64,000 nt of DNA from CALDTK01 sp963837005 (GTDB taxonomy: Bacteria > Bacteroidota > Bacteroidia > Chitinophagales > Saprospiraceae): the NCBI GenBank assembly GCA_963837005.1, contig CAWIMC010000018.1:62001-126000 (forward strand). The letters run 5' to 3'. This document shows positions 35,930 through 46,942 of the stretch, piece after piece; within the stretch, counting starts at the first letter, position 1; every line of letters starts with the position of its first letter. The notes beneath the pieces were generated by a model, which saw only the letters and a program-made list of their open reading frames with translations, had not been told where the DNA came from and did not search any database. A program made the translations under genes and the position numbers.

Positions 35930-37096
35930 ATGTCCAAGCGCGATTTCTACGAGGTTTTAGGGGTCTCCAAGCAGGCCAGCGACGCCGAAATGAAAAAGGC
36001 CTACCGCAAGGTGGCCATGGCCAACCACCCCGACCGCAACCCCGACAATCCGGCCGCCGAGGAGAAGTTTAAAGAGGCTGCCGAGGCCTACGAGGTCCTC
36101 ACCGATCCGCAGAAACGCGCCCGCTACGACCGTTACGGACACGCTGGCATGGGCCAGGGCGGCGGGCCGGGCGGCTTCGGTGGTGGAGGGATGACCATGG
36201 ACGACATCTTCCAGAACTTCGGCGACATCTTCGGGCAGGGCTCCCCGTTCGAGGGTTTCTTTGGGCAGCAGGGCGGCGGCGGTGGTCGTCGACAGGCGCG
36301 CGGCGAGCGCGGCTCCAACCTGCGAACGCGCGTCAAGCTCACCCTCGAGGAGGTGGCCGAAGGCGTGAGCAAGAAGATCAAGATTAAAAAGCAGATCGGC
36401 TGTGACACCTGCGACGGCACCGGGGCCAAAGACGCATCGAGCGTCAAGACCTGCGGCACCTGCGGCGGGTCGGGCATGGTGCGCCAGGTGCGCAACACCT
36501 TCCTCGGGCAAATGGCGACGACGGCCACCTGTCCGACCTGCGCCGGAAGCGGCCAGCAGATCGAGGCCAACTGTACGAAGTGCAAGGGCGACGGCATCGT
36601 GTACGGCGAGGAGACGATCGACCTCGACATCCCCGCCGGTGTCGCCGAGGGCATGCAGCTGTCCATGACCGGTCGCGGCAACGCCGGACGCCGCGGTGGC
36701 CCCTCGGGCGACCTGCTCATCAACATCAATGAGTTGCCCCACGAGCACCTTCAACGCAACGGTCAGGACCTCGTCTACGAGCTTCGCGTCAACATCGCCG
36801 ACGCGGCCCTAGGCACCAAAGTGGAAGTCCCGACCCTCGACGGCGTCGTGCGCTTCGACATCAGTCCCGGCACCCAGTCCGGCGAAATCAAGCGCCTCAA
36901 GGGCAAAGGCCTGCCGAGCGTCCAGGCGCACGGCCGAGGCGACCAGTTCGTGCACGTCAACGTCTTTACGCCGAAGCGCTTCAGCGAACGCGAGCGTGAG
37001 TTGTTGGAGGAGCTACGCGAAAGCCCCAACTTTCAGCCCGACGGAAATTCGAAGGAGAAGGGCTTTTTTGATAAGGTGAAGGACTTTTTTCAGTAA
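35930..37096 (+). CDS. dnaJ: Chaperone DnaJ
   Basis: 388 residues. The ATG at 35930 (MSKRDFYEVLGVSK) is preferred over a GTG two codons upstream. J domain with the HPD motif in ANHPDRNPDN; a Gly/Phe-rich linker (GGGPGGFGGGGMTMDDIF); four zinc-binding CxxCxGxG repeats (CDTCDGTG, CGTCGGSG, CPTCAGSG, CTKCKGDG); then the two substrate-binding beta domains and a C-terminal helix (KEKGFFDKVKDFF). It delivers unfolded proteins to DnaK and stimulates its ATPase. Linked to grpE. Confidence 0.96.
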   Translation: MSKRDFYEVLGVSKQASDAEMKKAYRKVAMANHPDRNPDNPAAEEKFKEAAEAYEVLTDPQKRARYDRYGHAGMGQGGGPGGFGGGGMTMDDIFQNFGDIFGQGSPFEGFFGQQGGGGGRRQARGERGSNLRTRVKLTLEEVAEGVSKKIKIKKQIGCDTCDGTGAKDASSVKTCGTCGGSGMVRQVRNTFLGQMATTATCPTCAGSGQQIEANCTKCKGDGIVYGEETIDLDIPAGVAEGMQLSMTGRGNAGRRGGPSGDLLININELPHEHLQRNGQDLVYELRVNIADAALGTKVEVPTLDGVVRFDISPGTQSGEIKRLKGKGLPSVQAHGRGDQFVHVNVFTPKRFSERERELLEELRESPNFQPDGNSKEKGFFDKVKDFFQ

Positions 37097-37331
37097 GGCG
37101 CGTTCGGGTCGCTCCAGCGAGTGCGCCGATTTGTCTTAAAGTGCACTGGAGGTGCGTGGCTTACTCAGTCGCCCAGCCCGCCCCTCCTCGCTGCGCTCAG
37201 CGGGCAAACTGGCCTTTCGAAACGCAGACCTCCGGCCCGCTTAGTTTGGGGTGAGGCGCAATGATGATAAGGACGCGAAAATCTGTCTTGGGGCCATACC
37301 ACTACCCCACTACCCGCTAGCTTCGCCACTC

Positions 37332-37874
37332 ATGATCGGTAAACCGAGAGTTCATTCGCCGTTCGGTAGAGGCAAAGCGCGTTTTGGCGAAAGCCTTACT
37401 TGGCTGACTACTAGCTTCCTGGTCGCGCTCCTCCTCACCGCCTGCGGTCCCGAGCTTATCTTCGAGGAGGCGTATGAGCTGCCCGCTGGTACTTGGACGT
37501 ACGCCGACTCCGTGGTCTTCGCCTACGAAATAGTAGATACGAGCCGCAGCTACGACCTCGTGCTGGATATCCATCACCGCGATGTATTCGCGACGCAGAA
37601 CCTGTACGGTCAATTCACGACGGTTTATCCGAACGGGACGCGCCAGACGGAACCCCTAAGTCTGGAACTCGCCGACAACAGCGGCCAGTGGCTCGGTGAA
37701 TGCGCTGGTGAAGACTGCACGCTGACGCTCCCGCTACAGGTGTCCACGCGCTACCCTGCTGCGGGGCGCTACGAAATGGTGGTCCGGCAGTTCATGCGCC
37801 GCGACTCCGTGGAGGGGGTCTCTGGCTTCGGTTTGCGCATCGTCGTAGCGGATGTGACGGAGGCAGGACGGTAG
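37332..37874 (+). CDS. gldH: Gliding motility lipoprotein GldH
   Basis: 180 residues from the ATG at 37332. A long N-terminus leads to the lipobox LLTAC, so the mature part begins CGPELIFEEAYELPAGTWTY. This start, the central RSYDLVLDIHHRDVFATQNL and YGQFTTVYPNGT, and the end of about 140 residues after the Cys match GldH. GldH is a cell-envelope lipoprotein needed for gliding in Flavobacterium; its biochemical role is not settled. With sprA it shows a gliding/type IX secretion gene set in this genome. Confidence 0.85.
   Translation: MIGKPRVHSPFGRGKARFGESLTWLTTSFLVALLLTACGPELIFEEAYELPAGTWTYADSVVFAYEIVDTSRSYDLVLDIHHRDVFATQNLYGQFTTVYPNGTRQTEPLSLELADNSGQWLGECAGEDCTLTLPLQVSTRYPAAGRYEMVVRQFMRRDSVEGVSGFGLRIVVADVTEAGR
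37381..37395 (+). repeat. GTTTT-hairpin element, copy 29
   Basis: Stem GGC/GCC, loop GAAA. In the pre-lipobox region of gldH, read as R-F-G-E-S. Confidence 0.9.
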
Positions 37875-37922
37875 AGACCGGTGGCGAACTTTCGCTGCTG
37901 CCCGAAGCCCCTCGTTAAACCT

Positions 37923-37930
37923 TAAATTTG
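37923..37930 (+). promoter_or_regulatory. Candidate -7 promoter box TAAATTTG
   Basis: Exact TAnnTTTG match 22 bases before the acyl-CoA dehydrogenase start codon. A -33 element at the usual distance is not evident. Confidence 0.5.
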
Positions 37931-37952
37931 CAGGGCCCAACCAGCCCAAACC

Positions 37953-39140
37953 ATGCTCTACCGCCTCAACGAAGAACAGCTCGCCGTCAAGGAAGCCGCC
38001 CGCGAGTTCGCCCAATCGACCCTCAAGCCCGGCGTCATCGCCCGGGACTCCGCAATGACCTACCCGACCGATGAGGTTCGGCAGATGGGTGAACTCGGCT
38101 TCCTCGGGATGATGGTCGACACGGAGTACGGCGGTGGAGGCATGGACACCCTCAGCTACGTGCTCGCCATGGAGGAACTCTCCAAGGTGGACAACTCCTG
38201 CTCGGTGATCGTGTCGGTCAACAACTCGCTGGTCTGCTACGGCCTCCAGGAGTTCGGCACCGAAGAGCAGAAGTCGACCTACCTCCCGAAGCTCGCTACC
38301 GGAGAATGGATCGGGGCTTTCTGCCTCTCCGAGCCAGAGGCCGGATCGGATGCCACCAGCCAGCGCACCACCGCCGTCGACATGGGCGATCACTACCTGC
38401 TCAACGGCACCAAAAACTGGATCACCAACGGCGGCACCTCGCAGGTGCACCTCGTGATCGCGCAGACCAACCCCGAAAAGGCCCACCGCGGCATCAACTG
38501 CCTCATCGTCGAAACCCACTGGGACGGTGTGAGCATCGGTGCAAAGGAGGACAAGCTCGGCATCAGGAGTTCGGATACGCACACCATCATGTACTCCGAC
38601 GTCAAGGTCCCGAAGACAAACCGCATCGGCGCAGACGGCTTCGGCTTCAAGTTTGCGATGAAGACCCTCGCCGGGGGTCGTATCGGAATCGCAGCGCAAG
38701 CTCTCGGGATTGCCGCTGGCTGTTTAGAGTTAGCCACGGCCTACGCCAAGCAACGAGAGGCCTTCGGGAAGCCCATCGCGCAGCACCAGGCCATCGCCTT
38801 TAAGCTCGCCGAAATGGCTACCGAAGTCGAGGCGGCGCGCCTGCTCGTCTACCAGGCTGCCATCGCCAAGGATCGTCACCTCAACTACGACACCTTGTCC
38901 AGTATGGCCAAGCTCTACGCCTCGAAGGTGGCTATGCAGCAGAGCGTAGAGGCCGTCCAGATCCACGGTGGCTACGGCTTCGTGAAGGAATATCACGTAG
39001 AGCGCCTCATGCGCGACGCCAAGATCACGCAGATCTACGAAGGGACGAGTGAGGTCCAGAAAATCGTCCTGAGCCGTGCGCTGCTGAAGGGAGAACTGTA
39101 CCCCGACATGCAATTTGTCGAGGAGGAGGTGATGGTGTAG
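37953..39140 (+). CDS. Acyl-CoA dehydrogenase
   Basis: 395 residues, the typical length. Family signatures are GAFCLSEPEAGSDA (FAD and substrate binding), NWITNGGTSQVHLV, and QIHGGYGFVKEYHVERLMRD; the catalytic Glu is in ITQIYEGTSEVQK. The sequence is of the short/branched-chain or butyryl-CoA dehydrogenase type. It catalyses the first oxidation of acyl-CoA in fatty or branched-chain acid breakdown, passing electrons to ETF. It has its own -7 box and no hairpin element inside. Precise chain-length specificity cannot be read. Confidence 0.93.
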   Translation: MLYRLNEEQLAVKEAAREFAQSTLKPGVIARDSAMTYPTDEVRQMGELGFLGMMVDTEYGGGGMDTLSYVLAMEELSKVDNSCSVIVSVNNSLVCYGLQEFGTEEQKSTYLPKLATGEWIGAFCLSEPEAGSDATSQRTTAVDMGDHYLLNGTKNWITNGGTSQVHLVIAQTNPEKAHRGINCLIVETHWDGVSIGAKEDKLGIRSSDTHTIMYSDVKVPKTNRIGADGFGFKFAMKTLAGGRIGIAAQALGIAAGCLELATAYAKQREAFGKPIAQHQAIAFKLAEMATEVEAARLLVYQAAIAKDRHLNYDTLSSMAKLYASKVAMQQSVEAVQIHGGYGFVKEYHVERLMRDAKITQIYEGTSEVQKIVLSRALLKGELYPDMQFVEEEVMV

Positions 39141-39156
39141 CAGGTATGGCCGTGCC

Positions 39157-39170
39157 GAACTGAGAACTCT
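39157..39170. repeat. GAACTGAGAACTCT word, shared with the ruvA leader
   Basis: A shorter copy of the word at 23797-23828, again in a short intergenic space. Confidence 0.5.
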
Positions 39171-39210
39171 CACGTGACAACTTACGTCCCGGCCCCCGGT
39201 TCCTTGCTGG

Positions 39211-40278
39211 TTGAAAGCCCTCCACCAAATAGGTACCCTGGCGGGTGTCCCCGTCCGGGTACACACCCTCACCGCCGCCCTTCCGCTGCTGGCGCTGGGC
39301 TACGGCGTTTGGCGGGGACTAGCCCCGGTTGGCCTTCTTTGGCTGGAGGCTCTGGTGTTCGGCGTCCTGGTCTGTGTACTGCTGCATGAATTTGGACACG
39401 CACTCACCGCTCGCTACTTCGACGTGGGCGTACACGACGTCTTGCTGCTCCCGATTGGCGGGGCCGCTCGCCTCGAACGCCTGCCCGAGACGGTGACACA
39501 GGAGGGACTCGTGGTGTTCGCCGGGCCACTCGTCAATCTGCTCATTGGCCTTCTCCTGCTACCGGTGCTCTATTCCCTGCCGGAGGGTGAGCGCTTTTTC
39601 TGGGAGGGCGACTTTACGGCGGGTGCCACCGTGGCGAGTCTCGCGGTCTTCAATCTTATCGTATTCGCCGTTAATCTCATTCCCGTCTTCCCGCTCGACG
39701 GCGGACGCCTGCTGCGCTCGGTGCTCACCAATTGGATGCCCCGGCTACGCGCCACGAAAGTTAGTGCGGTGGTGGGACGCTTGTTGCTCCTTGTCGCGAT
39801 CGCATTCGTGGTTTGGAAGGGGGATTATGTTTTCGTTTTGCTGTTTGGCTACCTGTTCATGCTCGCAGGGCGTGAAGTGCACATGGCTTCGGTGCAGCAC
39901 TTTTTAGAGGGGGATCAGTTGGGTCGCCACGCGCACGCGGTGCGGGTTTTCGATCCGAGCGTGTCGATTGCGGATGTGTTGCACCAGCTAGAGCGCAATG
40001 GCCACCACGGTGCCGTGATAGCCGATGAGTGCTGCCCGATCGGATTCGTCACCTCGCCTCTGCTGGTTACGGCTCCCGACAAAACGCGTCACGTAGGCGA
40101 CCTGGAGATGCTCACTGTCGTCTGTCACGACAGCCACACGCCCCTGAAGGAGTTGAGCCGACAGTTTGCCTGCCATCCGCGCTCAGTAGCGATCGAGGAG
40201 ATTGACGGCCGCCCGGCGGGCTACTTGGACCTCGATGGACTAAGCGCGGCCTTTGAGGAGTACCAGGCGCGGCCGTGA
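39211..40278 (+). CDS. Site-2-type membrane metalloprotease (M50) with C-terminal CBS-like region
   Basis: 355 residues from a TTG at 39211; no closer ATG is available. Several membrane segments; zinc motif HEFGH in VLLHEFGHALTARYFDVGV and the second ligand site in NLIPVFPLDGGRLLRSVL. After the last membrane helix a soluble domain follows (FDPSVSIADVLHQLERNGHH, AVIADECCPIGFVT ... LKELSRQFACHPRSVAIEE), resembling a CBS pair. Such proteases cut membrane proteins such as anti-sigma factors. The substrate is not indicated by neighbours. Confidence 0.85.
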   Translation: MKALHQIGTLAGVPVRVHTLTAALPLLALGYGVWRGLAPVGLLWLEALVFGVLVCVLLHEFGHALTARYFDVGVHDVLLLPIGGAARLERLPETVTQEGLVVFAGPLVNLLIGLLLLPVLYSLPEGERFFWEGDFTAGATVASLAVFNLIVFAVNLIPVFPLDGGRLLRSVLTNWMPRLRATKVSAVVGRLLLLVAIAFVVWKGDYVFVLLFGYLFMLAGREVHMASVQHFLEGDQLGRHAHAVRVFDPSVSIADVLHQLERNGHHGAVIADECCPIGFVTSPLLVTAPDKTRHVGDLEMLTVVCHDSHTPLKELSRQFACHPRSVAIEEIDGRPAGYLDLDGLSAAFEEYQARP

Positions 40279-40292
40279 GGAAAGAATTACAC

Positions 40293-40307
40293 GTTTTGCC
40301 GAAAGGC
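40293..40307 (+). repeat. GTTTT-hairpin element, copy 30
   Basis: Stem GCC/GGC, loop GAAA, 14 bases past the protease stop codon. Faces copy 31 across 45 bases. Confidence 0.92.
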
Positions 40308-40352
40308 TTATACTCGCGGCCTACTCGATAGTAATGACGGCTTAGGGAATTC

Positions 40353-40367
40353 AGCTTTCGCCAAAAC
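40353..40367 (-). repeat. GTTTT-hairpin element, copy 31
   Basis: Stem GGC/GCT (one G-T pair), loop GAAA. Intergenic, opposite orientation to copy 30. Confidence 0.85.
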
Positions 40368-40479
40368 CTACTCTTCCGTGGCCGCAAGGACGCAGTCCTC
40401 GATAGGAGGCTTTGGGATGCGTGCTGAGCTTACGGCCGAGCTGCGGTAACACGCGGCACTACGCTAAAGTACAGAAGCC

Positions 40480-40986
40480 TTACGCCTTGGTCAGCTCCGC
40501 GATAATGTTAGGCGTCAGGTCGGCAGCATCATCGACGAAGAGCATGGATTGCGGGAGGCTTGAGTCGAAGATGATCGTGTAGCCGTTGGCCTTAGCGTAG
40601 GCCTGGACCGTCTGCATCACCTCCGTCACGATCGGCGTGAGGTATTCGCCGCGGCGCACTTCGAACATGCGAGCCCCCTCCTGCTGGAAAACCTCGATCT
40701 GCTGTTGCAACTCCGCGAGCTCCTCCTGCGCCTGCTGCACTTGCTTGGGCGTCATGTCGGGCTGGTTGAGCTTGGCGGCCTCGAGCATCGTGCTGAACTC
40801 CGACTCGAGGTCGGTAAGGCCCTTGCGGAGCGTATCTTGGTACATCTGGAGCAGGCTATCGGCCTCAGCAGTAGCCGCGAGGGACTCGAGCACGAGGCCT
40901 GTGTTGACGTGTCCAAACTTCGCCTGCGCCGAGGCGACGGTAGCGCAGAGGCAGAGGAGGAGGCAGGAAAGGAGAGCGTTCTTCAT
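40480..40986 (-). CDS. OmpH/Skp-family periplasmic chaperone
   Basis: 168 residues with signal peptide MKNALLSCLLLCLCATVASA. The mature start AQAKFGHVNTGLVLESLAA has the K.G.VN...L pattern of the family, followed by long coiled coils (LRKGLTDLESEFSTMLEAAK, QVQQAQEELAELQQQIEVFQ) and the C-terminal strand YTIIFDSSL. Skp-like trimers hold unfolded outer-membrane proteins in the periplasm. It is transcribed alone from a TACATTTG box 9 bases upstream. Confidence 0.88.
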   Translation of the reverse strand: MKNALLSCLLLCLCATVASAQAKFGHVNTGLVLESLAATAEADSLLQMYQDTLRKGLTDLESEFSTMLEAAKLNQPDMTPKQVQQAQEELAELQQQIEVFQQEGARMFEVRRGEYLTPIVTEVMQTVQAYAKANGYTIIFDSSLPQSMLFVDDAADLTPNIIAELTKA

Positions 40987-40994
40987 TCGGGGCG

Positions 40995-41002
40995 CAAATG
41001 TA
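40995..41002 (-). promoter_or_regulatory. Candidate -7 promoter box TACATTTG
   Basis: Exact TAnnTTTG on the minus strand, 8 bases before the start codon of the Skp-like gene, implying a very short leader. Confidence 0.5.
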
Positions 41003-41133
41003 CACGGCGTATCAAAACTAGATACGGCATGCGCGTGGCAGAGATCGGGTACGGTAGATAGTCACTCGCCCCAGGGGGCAATACCCTACCGAGGTCTAAC
41101 GCTTTTCGCTTACCCTTGTAGTACACCTCATTT

Positions 41134-42624
41134 ATGTCGAAGGCGAAGATCTGGCTCATCGTATCCGTCATGTCGGTGGCCCTCCTCGGGATCACGGTCA
41201 TGCAGGTGACGTGGATCCAAAGCCTTATCCAGCTGAATGGTGAGAACTTCGACGAGCAGGTGTTTGCCGCGCTCAACAGTGCCGCCGACCGCCTCGCGCG
41301 ATTGGAAGAGGTCGACGCATATGCCAATGGCTACTCGATTGACTTTTTCGAGAACCGCAACTACGAAGGCGGTGCAGCGGGAGAGGCCGTGAAGGCGAAC
41401 CCCGATGCAAGCATCGATGCGCGCGACTACCGCGGCACAGCCGAACTCGATCGAACCATCAAACCCTCAAGCTTCCGGCAGTCGCTCCAGTTCAATATAG
41501 ATGTCCAAAACGTCCCCCTCGGCAGTCGCATTCAACCCCGCTTGCTCGACACCTTATTGCGCCAGGAGCTGGCGGGCCACGGGGTAAGCGGCGAGTACAC
41601 GTACGGGGTCTTCTCGGTCGAGTTGGTCGACTTCATTATCGTGGATGGGGTGTACTACATGAGCGACAAGGGGCCGGCCAACTTCGTGTCCGACGACGCC
41701 GGCGAGGCCGGCTCGCTGGAGACCAGCAAGTTTGCCGTGTGGCTGTTCAAAGACGGTAGCGAGCAGCCGCCGGGGATGCTCGTGATCCACTTCGCCAACC
41801 GGTCGAGTATCGTGCTGTCATCGGTGTGGTGGACGATCCTCGTCAGCGGATTGCTGCTGTCGGTGGTCCTGGCCTGCTTTGCCTACTCGATCGTGATCAT
41901 TTTCCGCCAGAAGCGGCTCTCGCGCATGAAGAACGACTTCATCTCCAACATGACGCACGAGTTCAAGACCCCTATCGCGACGATCAGTCTCGCGGCGGAC
42001 TCGATCACGAACGCTAAGGTGATTGGCTCTCCAGACAAGCTCACGCGCTTCGCGGGTATCATTAAGGCAGAAAATCAACGCATGCACCGCCAGGTGGAGA
42101 AGGTGCTTCAGGCCGCACTGATCGAACGGGGCGACATGAAGCTCAAACCAGCCGAGGTCAACGTCAACGAGCTGGCGCAGCAGGCCGCCGAGCACATGGC
42201 CCTCCAGGTGGATCAGCGCGGTGGGCACCTCACGCTGGAGATCAACGCGACCCGGCCCGTCATCATCGCCGACCGCACGCACCTCAGCAATGTGATCCAC
42301 AACTTGCTCGACAACGCCATCAAGTACAGCCCAGATGACGTGGAGATTACGCTAAGCACTGAAGACACGCGAGACGGCGTTAGGGTGCGCGTACGCGACC
42401 GCGGGATTGGAATGACGACGGAGGACCAACGTCAGATCTTCGAATCCTTCTTTCGCGTACACACCGGCAATCGTCACGATGTCAAGGGGTTCGGCCTTGG
42501 TTTGAGTTACGTAAAAGCCACGGTCGAGGCGCATGGCGGGCGGATCTCTGTGCAGTCGGCCCCGCGGCTCGGTTCTACGTTTACGATTGAGCTTCCGCAA
42601 AACCTTACCCCGCCAAAATCCTAA
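41134..42624 (+). CDS. Sensor histidine kinase
   Basis: 496 residues. A membrane segment at about 7-27, a periplasmic sensor region of about 200 residues, and a second membrane segment (WWTILVSGLLLSVVLACFAY). Then the kinase core: H-box SNMTHEFKTPIATIS with phosphoacceptor near His275, N-box NLLDNAIKYS, G1 RDRGIGM, F-box FESFFR and G2 GFGLGLSY. No HAMP domain is obvious. It autophosphorylates and passes phosphate to the response regulator 5 bases downstream. The sensed signal is unknown. Confidence 0.92.
   Translation: MSKAKIWLIVSVMSVALLGITVMQVTWIQSLIQLNGENFDEQVFAALNSAADRLARLEEVDAYANGYSIDFFENRNYEGGAAGEAVKANPDASIDARDYRGTAELDRTIKPSSFRQSLQFNIDVQNVPLGSRIQPRLLDTLLRQELAGHGVSGEYTYGVFSVELVDFIIVDGVYYMSDKGPANFVSDDAGEAGSLETSKFAVWLFKDGSEQPPGMLVIHFANRSSIVLSSVWWTILVSGLLLSVVLACFAYSIVIIFRQKRLSRMKNDFISNMTHEFKTPIATISLAADSITNAKVIGSPDKLTRFAGIIKAENQRMHRQVEKVLQAALIERGDMKLKPAEVNVNELAQQAAEHMALQVDQRGGHLTLEINATRPVIIADRTHLSNVIHNLLDNAIKYSPDDVEITLSTEDTRDGVRVRVRDRGIGMTTEDQRQIFESFFRVHTGNRHDVKGFGLGLSYVKATVEAHGGRISVQSAPRLGSTFTIELPQNLTPPKS
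42591..42603 (-). repeat. GTTTT-hairpin element, copy 32
   Basis: Stem GC/GC, loop GGAA. At the kinase C-terminus beyond the fold, read as L-P-Q-N-L. Confidence 0.8.
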
Positions 42625-42629
42625 CCTTC

Positions 42630-43352
42630 ATGCCACAACCCAACTCCCGCATTCTCCTCGTCGAGGACGATACCAACTTCGGAGACGTGCTCCGCTCTTA
42701 CCTCGAGATGCACGACTACGATGTTACACTGGCTACCGACGGAGAGGCCGGCCTGCGGGCTTTCAAACCGGACAACTTCGACATCTGCATTTTCGACGTC
42801 ATGATGCCGAAGAAGGATGGCTTCGCTCTCGCGAGAGACGTGCGTCAGCGCGACGAACACATCCCCATTATTTTTCTGACCGCAAAGAACCTGAAGGAGG
42901 ACATCCTCCAGGGTTTCCAGGCTGGTGCCGACGATTACATCACCAAGCCATTCGTGAGTGAGGAACTGCTGATGCGCATTCAGGCTATCCTACGCCGCTC
43001 GCAGCCTCAAAGCGCCGACGAAGACGAGACTCGCGAGTTCGAGATCGGCCGCTTTCATTTCGAGTTTATCCTTCGAGAGTTGACCCTCGACAGAGGTACG
43101 CCAGAAGCGTCCCTAGACCGACTCTCCCCAAAAGAAGCCGAACTTCTCCGCCTGTTCGCGATCCACAAAAACGATGTCCTCACGCGCAAGGAGGCGCTCA
43201 CCAAAATTTGGGGTGAGGACAACTACTTCACGGCACGGTCGATGGACGTATTTGTCACGAAGCTCCGCAAATACCTCAAGCCCGACGAAAATCTCGAGAT
43301 CGTGAATATTCACGGCAATGGCTTTCGGCTGGTGGAGCGGGAGGAGAGTTGA
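42630..43352 (+). CDS. OmpR-family DNA-binding response regulator
   Basis: 240 residues. The receiver domain has an acidic pair in VEDDTNFGD, phosphoacceptor Asp56 in ICIFDVMMPKKDG, Thr in FLTAKN and Lys in YITKPF. The C-terminal winged helix (LSPKEAELLRLFAIHKNDVL, SMDVFVTKLRKYLKPDENLE) binds DNA. It is the output partner of the kinase encoded just upstream. Confidence 0.94.
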   Translation: MPQPNSRILLVEDDTNFGDVLRSYLEMHDYDVTLATDGEAGLRAFKPDNFDICIFDVMMPKKDGFALARDVRQRDEHIPIIFLTAKNLKEDILQGFQAGADDYITKPFVSEELLMRIQAILRRSQPQSADEDETREFEIGRFHFEFILRELTLDRGTPEASLDRLSPKEAELLRLFAIHKNDVLTRKEALTKIWGEDNYFTARSMDVFVTKLRKYLKPDENLEIVNIHGNGFRLVEREES

Positions 43353-43374
43353 TGGAGCATGGAGCATGGAGCAT
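43352..43374 (+). repeat. ATGGAGC tandem repeat
   Basis: ATGGAGC three times plus AT, starting on the response regulator stop codon. It is the inverted partner of 43477-43505 across a convergent intergenic space. Confidence 0.6.
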
Positions 43375-43476
43375 GAGTTCGCTATAAGACCTCAGTCTAA
43401 GCTTCAGTTGGCGTCACATCCTCACATCCGCTACAAACGACGAGGAGCATAGATTGACGGCGTCCCCGCCGGCAAT

Positions 43477-43505
43477 CCATGCTCCTCGATCCATGCTCTA
43501 TGTTC
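43477..43505 (-). repeat. Inverted copies of the ATGGAGC word
   Basis: ATCCATGCTCC, then ATCCATGCTC, reverse complements of the repeat at 43352-43374, directly after the ftsH stop. RNA from either gene could fold here; the pair may act as a two-way terminator. Confidence 0.55.
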
Positions 43506-43509
43506 CTTC

Positions 43510-45486
<1,977 letters not shown>

Positions 45487-45594
45487 GCGAAGGGGGCTTT
45501 GGCTACCGGCGGCGCAAGCTTATACGTCGGGCGAGCCAGTACAGTTTTGGGGAAGGGGTCGGCAGGGTTGAGTCCACCTATCATGGTAGGAGGC

Positions 45595-45981
45595 TCAAAC
45601 CTCCGCGTAATCCGTACTCGGAGCGTCGCTCCAGAGGCTTTCGAGGTCGTAGAACGACCGGGCGTCGCGGCTGAATACGTGCACGACTGTGTCGAAGTAG
45701 TCCAGACACACCCAGGCGGCGGTCTGGAGGCCTTCGATCGGCTTGGACCGCTCTTGTGCCTCGGCGCGGAGGCGACGGCGAACGTTCTCTGCGATGGCAC
45801 GCACCTGCACGTTGCTTTCGCCTTCGCAGATGATGAAATAGTCGGCCGGGGCATCCTCGATGTCGCGCAAGTCTATCGAAACGATGCGCTTGCCCTTGAT
45901 GTCCTGGATGCTGTCCACGATCAAGGCGTTGAGCTCCTGGGAGGCCTGGCGACGGGGACGGACGGCGATTTGGCTTGGCAA
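45595..45981 (-). CDS. rsfS: Ribosomal silencing factor RsfS
   Basis: 128 residues, starting with TTG at 45981. Family core: LNALIVDSIQDIKGKRIVSI, DLRDIEDAPADYFIICEGES, VQVRAIAENVRRRLR and WVCLDYFDTVVHVF. RsfS binds ribosomal protein uL14 and blocks subunit joining when nutrients are scarce. It precedes ftsH on the same strand (108 bases) and is divergent from birA. Confidence 0.94.
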   Translation of the reverse strand: MPSQIAVRPRRQASQELNALIVDSIQDIKGKRIVSIDLRDIEDAPADYFIICEGESNVQVRAIAENVRRRLRAEAQERSKPIEGLQTAAWVCLDYFDTVVHVFSRDARSFYDLESLWSDAPSTDYAEV

Positions 45982-46087
45982 ATGGGTACTTTTGTGGCGA
46001 ATGACCTATCTCTGAAGTCGTGAAGCTAACGCCCCACAGTTTGTTTTGGCCGCGTGATGGCGCAGAATTACCGCACAAATCGACGCG

Positions 46088-46921
46088 ATGAAGGCGAAAA
46101 GCTACACCCTCGCGACATCTGCACCGTGGGTAACGCTCGGACAGCGCCTCGCGAACGTGGACTCAACCAATCGCGAATTGCAATCCCGCGTGCAGTTGGC
46201 GACACGCGAAAGCCGTGTTTTGCCGGAAGGCTACAACCTCCGCGCCGGGCACCAAACCGCTGGCCGTGGTCGTCTCGGACGCCAGTGGGAAGGCAAGCCC
46301 GGAGAAAACCTTTACGTCTCTTACCTCGTCGATGCCGCAGGTCTTAAGGCAACTCAGCTCTTCACGCTTTCGCAAAACGTAGCCCTCGCCGTGCGGGATA
46401 CGGTCGCGGCCCTGTGCTCAACGGCCGCGCCGCAATTCGTGTGCTCCGTAAAGTGGCCGAACGACGTGTTTATAGGAAGTCTGAAGGTAGCCGGGGTCCT
46501 CATCGAAGCGAGCCTGGCCGCCGAGGCACCCTTGTACGTCGTTGTCGGCATCGGGGTCAACGTAAATCAGACCTCCTTCGATGACGCTCCCCTGGCGACG
46601 AGTCTACGGCAGGCAACTGGGCACGCGTTCGACGTGGACGAGGTCTGGGGTCAGCTCACCCGCCGACTGGAGACGGGTCACCGCAACCTCCAAGCGTCCG
46701 TCGGCACTGGTGACCTCTACCCGATCTCCCAACGCTACCATCAGCACTTGTTTGGTTACAGGCAGTGGGGCCGCTATCGAAACCTCCTCGACGACACCCA
46801 CTTGGTCGCTCGATCGGAGGGCGTCGACGCGCGGGGGCAACTCCTGCTACACAGCGGTGACGCGGACCACCGGTTCTCGATGGACCAGATCAGGTACGAG
46901 GGGGCTGCATCGTCGACCTAA
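46088..46921 (+). CDS. birA: Biotin--[acetyl-CoA-carboxylase] ligase
   Basis: 277 residues, the single-domain form without a DNA-binding N-terminus. Landmarks are VDSTNRELQ, the biotinyl-AMP loop GRGRLGRQWEGKPGENLYVS, KWPNDVFIG and KVAGVLIEASL, and GIGVNVNQ. It attaches biotin to carboxylase carrier lysines. Divergent from rsfS, as in related genomes. Confidence 0.92.
   Translation: MKAKSYTLATSAPWVTLGQRLANVDSTNRELQSRVQLATRESRVLPEGYNLRAGHQTAGRGRLGRQWEGKPGENLYVSYLVDAAGLKATQLFTLSQNVALAVRDTVAALCSTAAPQFVCSVKWPNDVFIGSLKVAGVLIEASLAAEAPLYVVVGIGVNVNQTSFDDAPLATSLRQATGHAFDVDEVWGQLTRRLETGHRNLQASVGTGDLYPISQRYHQHLFGYRQWGRYRNLLDDTHLVARSEGVDARGQLLLHSGDADHRFSMDQIRYEGAASST
46217..46231 (+). repeat. GTTTT-hairpin element, copy 33
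   Basis: Stem GCC/GGC, loop GGAA. Read as V-L-P-E-G. Confidence 0.88.
46366..46378 (-). repeat. GTTTT-hairpin element, copy 34
   Basis: Stem GC/GC, loop GAAA. Read as L-S-Q-N-V. Confidence 0.8.
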
Positions 46922-46942
46922 ATGCGCACTTTAAAAACTCTA

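Noticed and set aside
43352..43505. CRISPR-like array
   Set aside because: The repeated words are directly adjacent, without spacers of constant length, and no cas gene is near.
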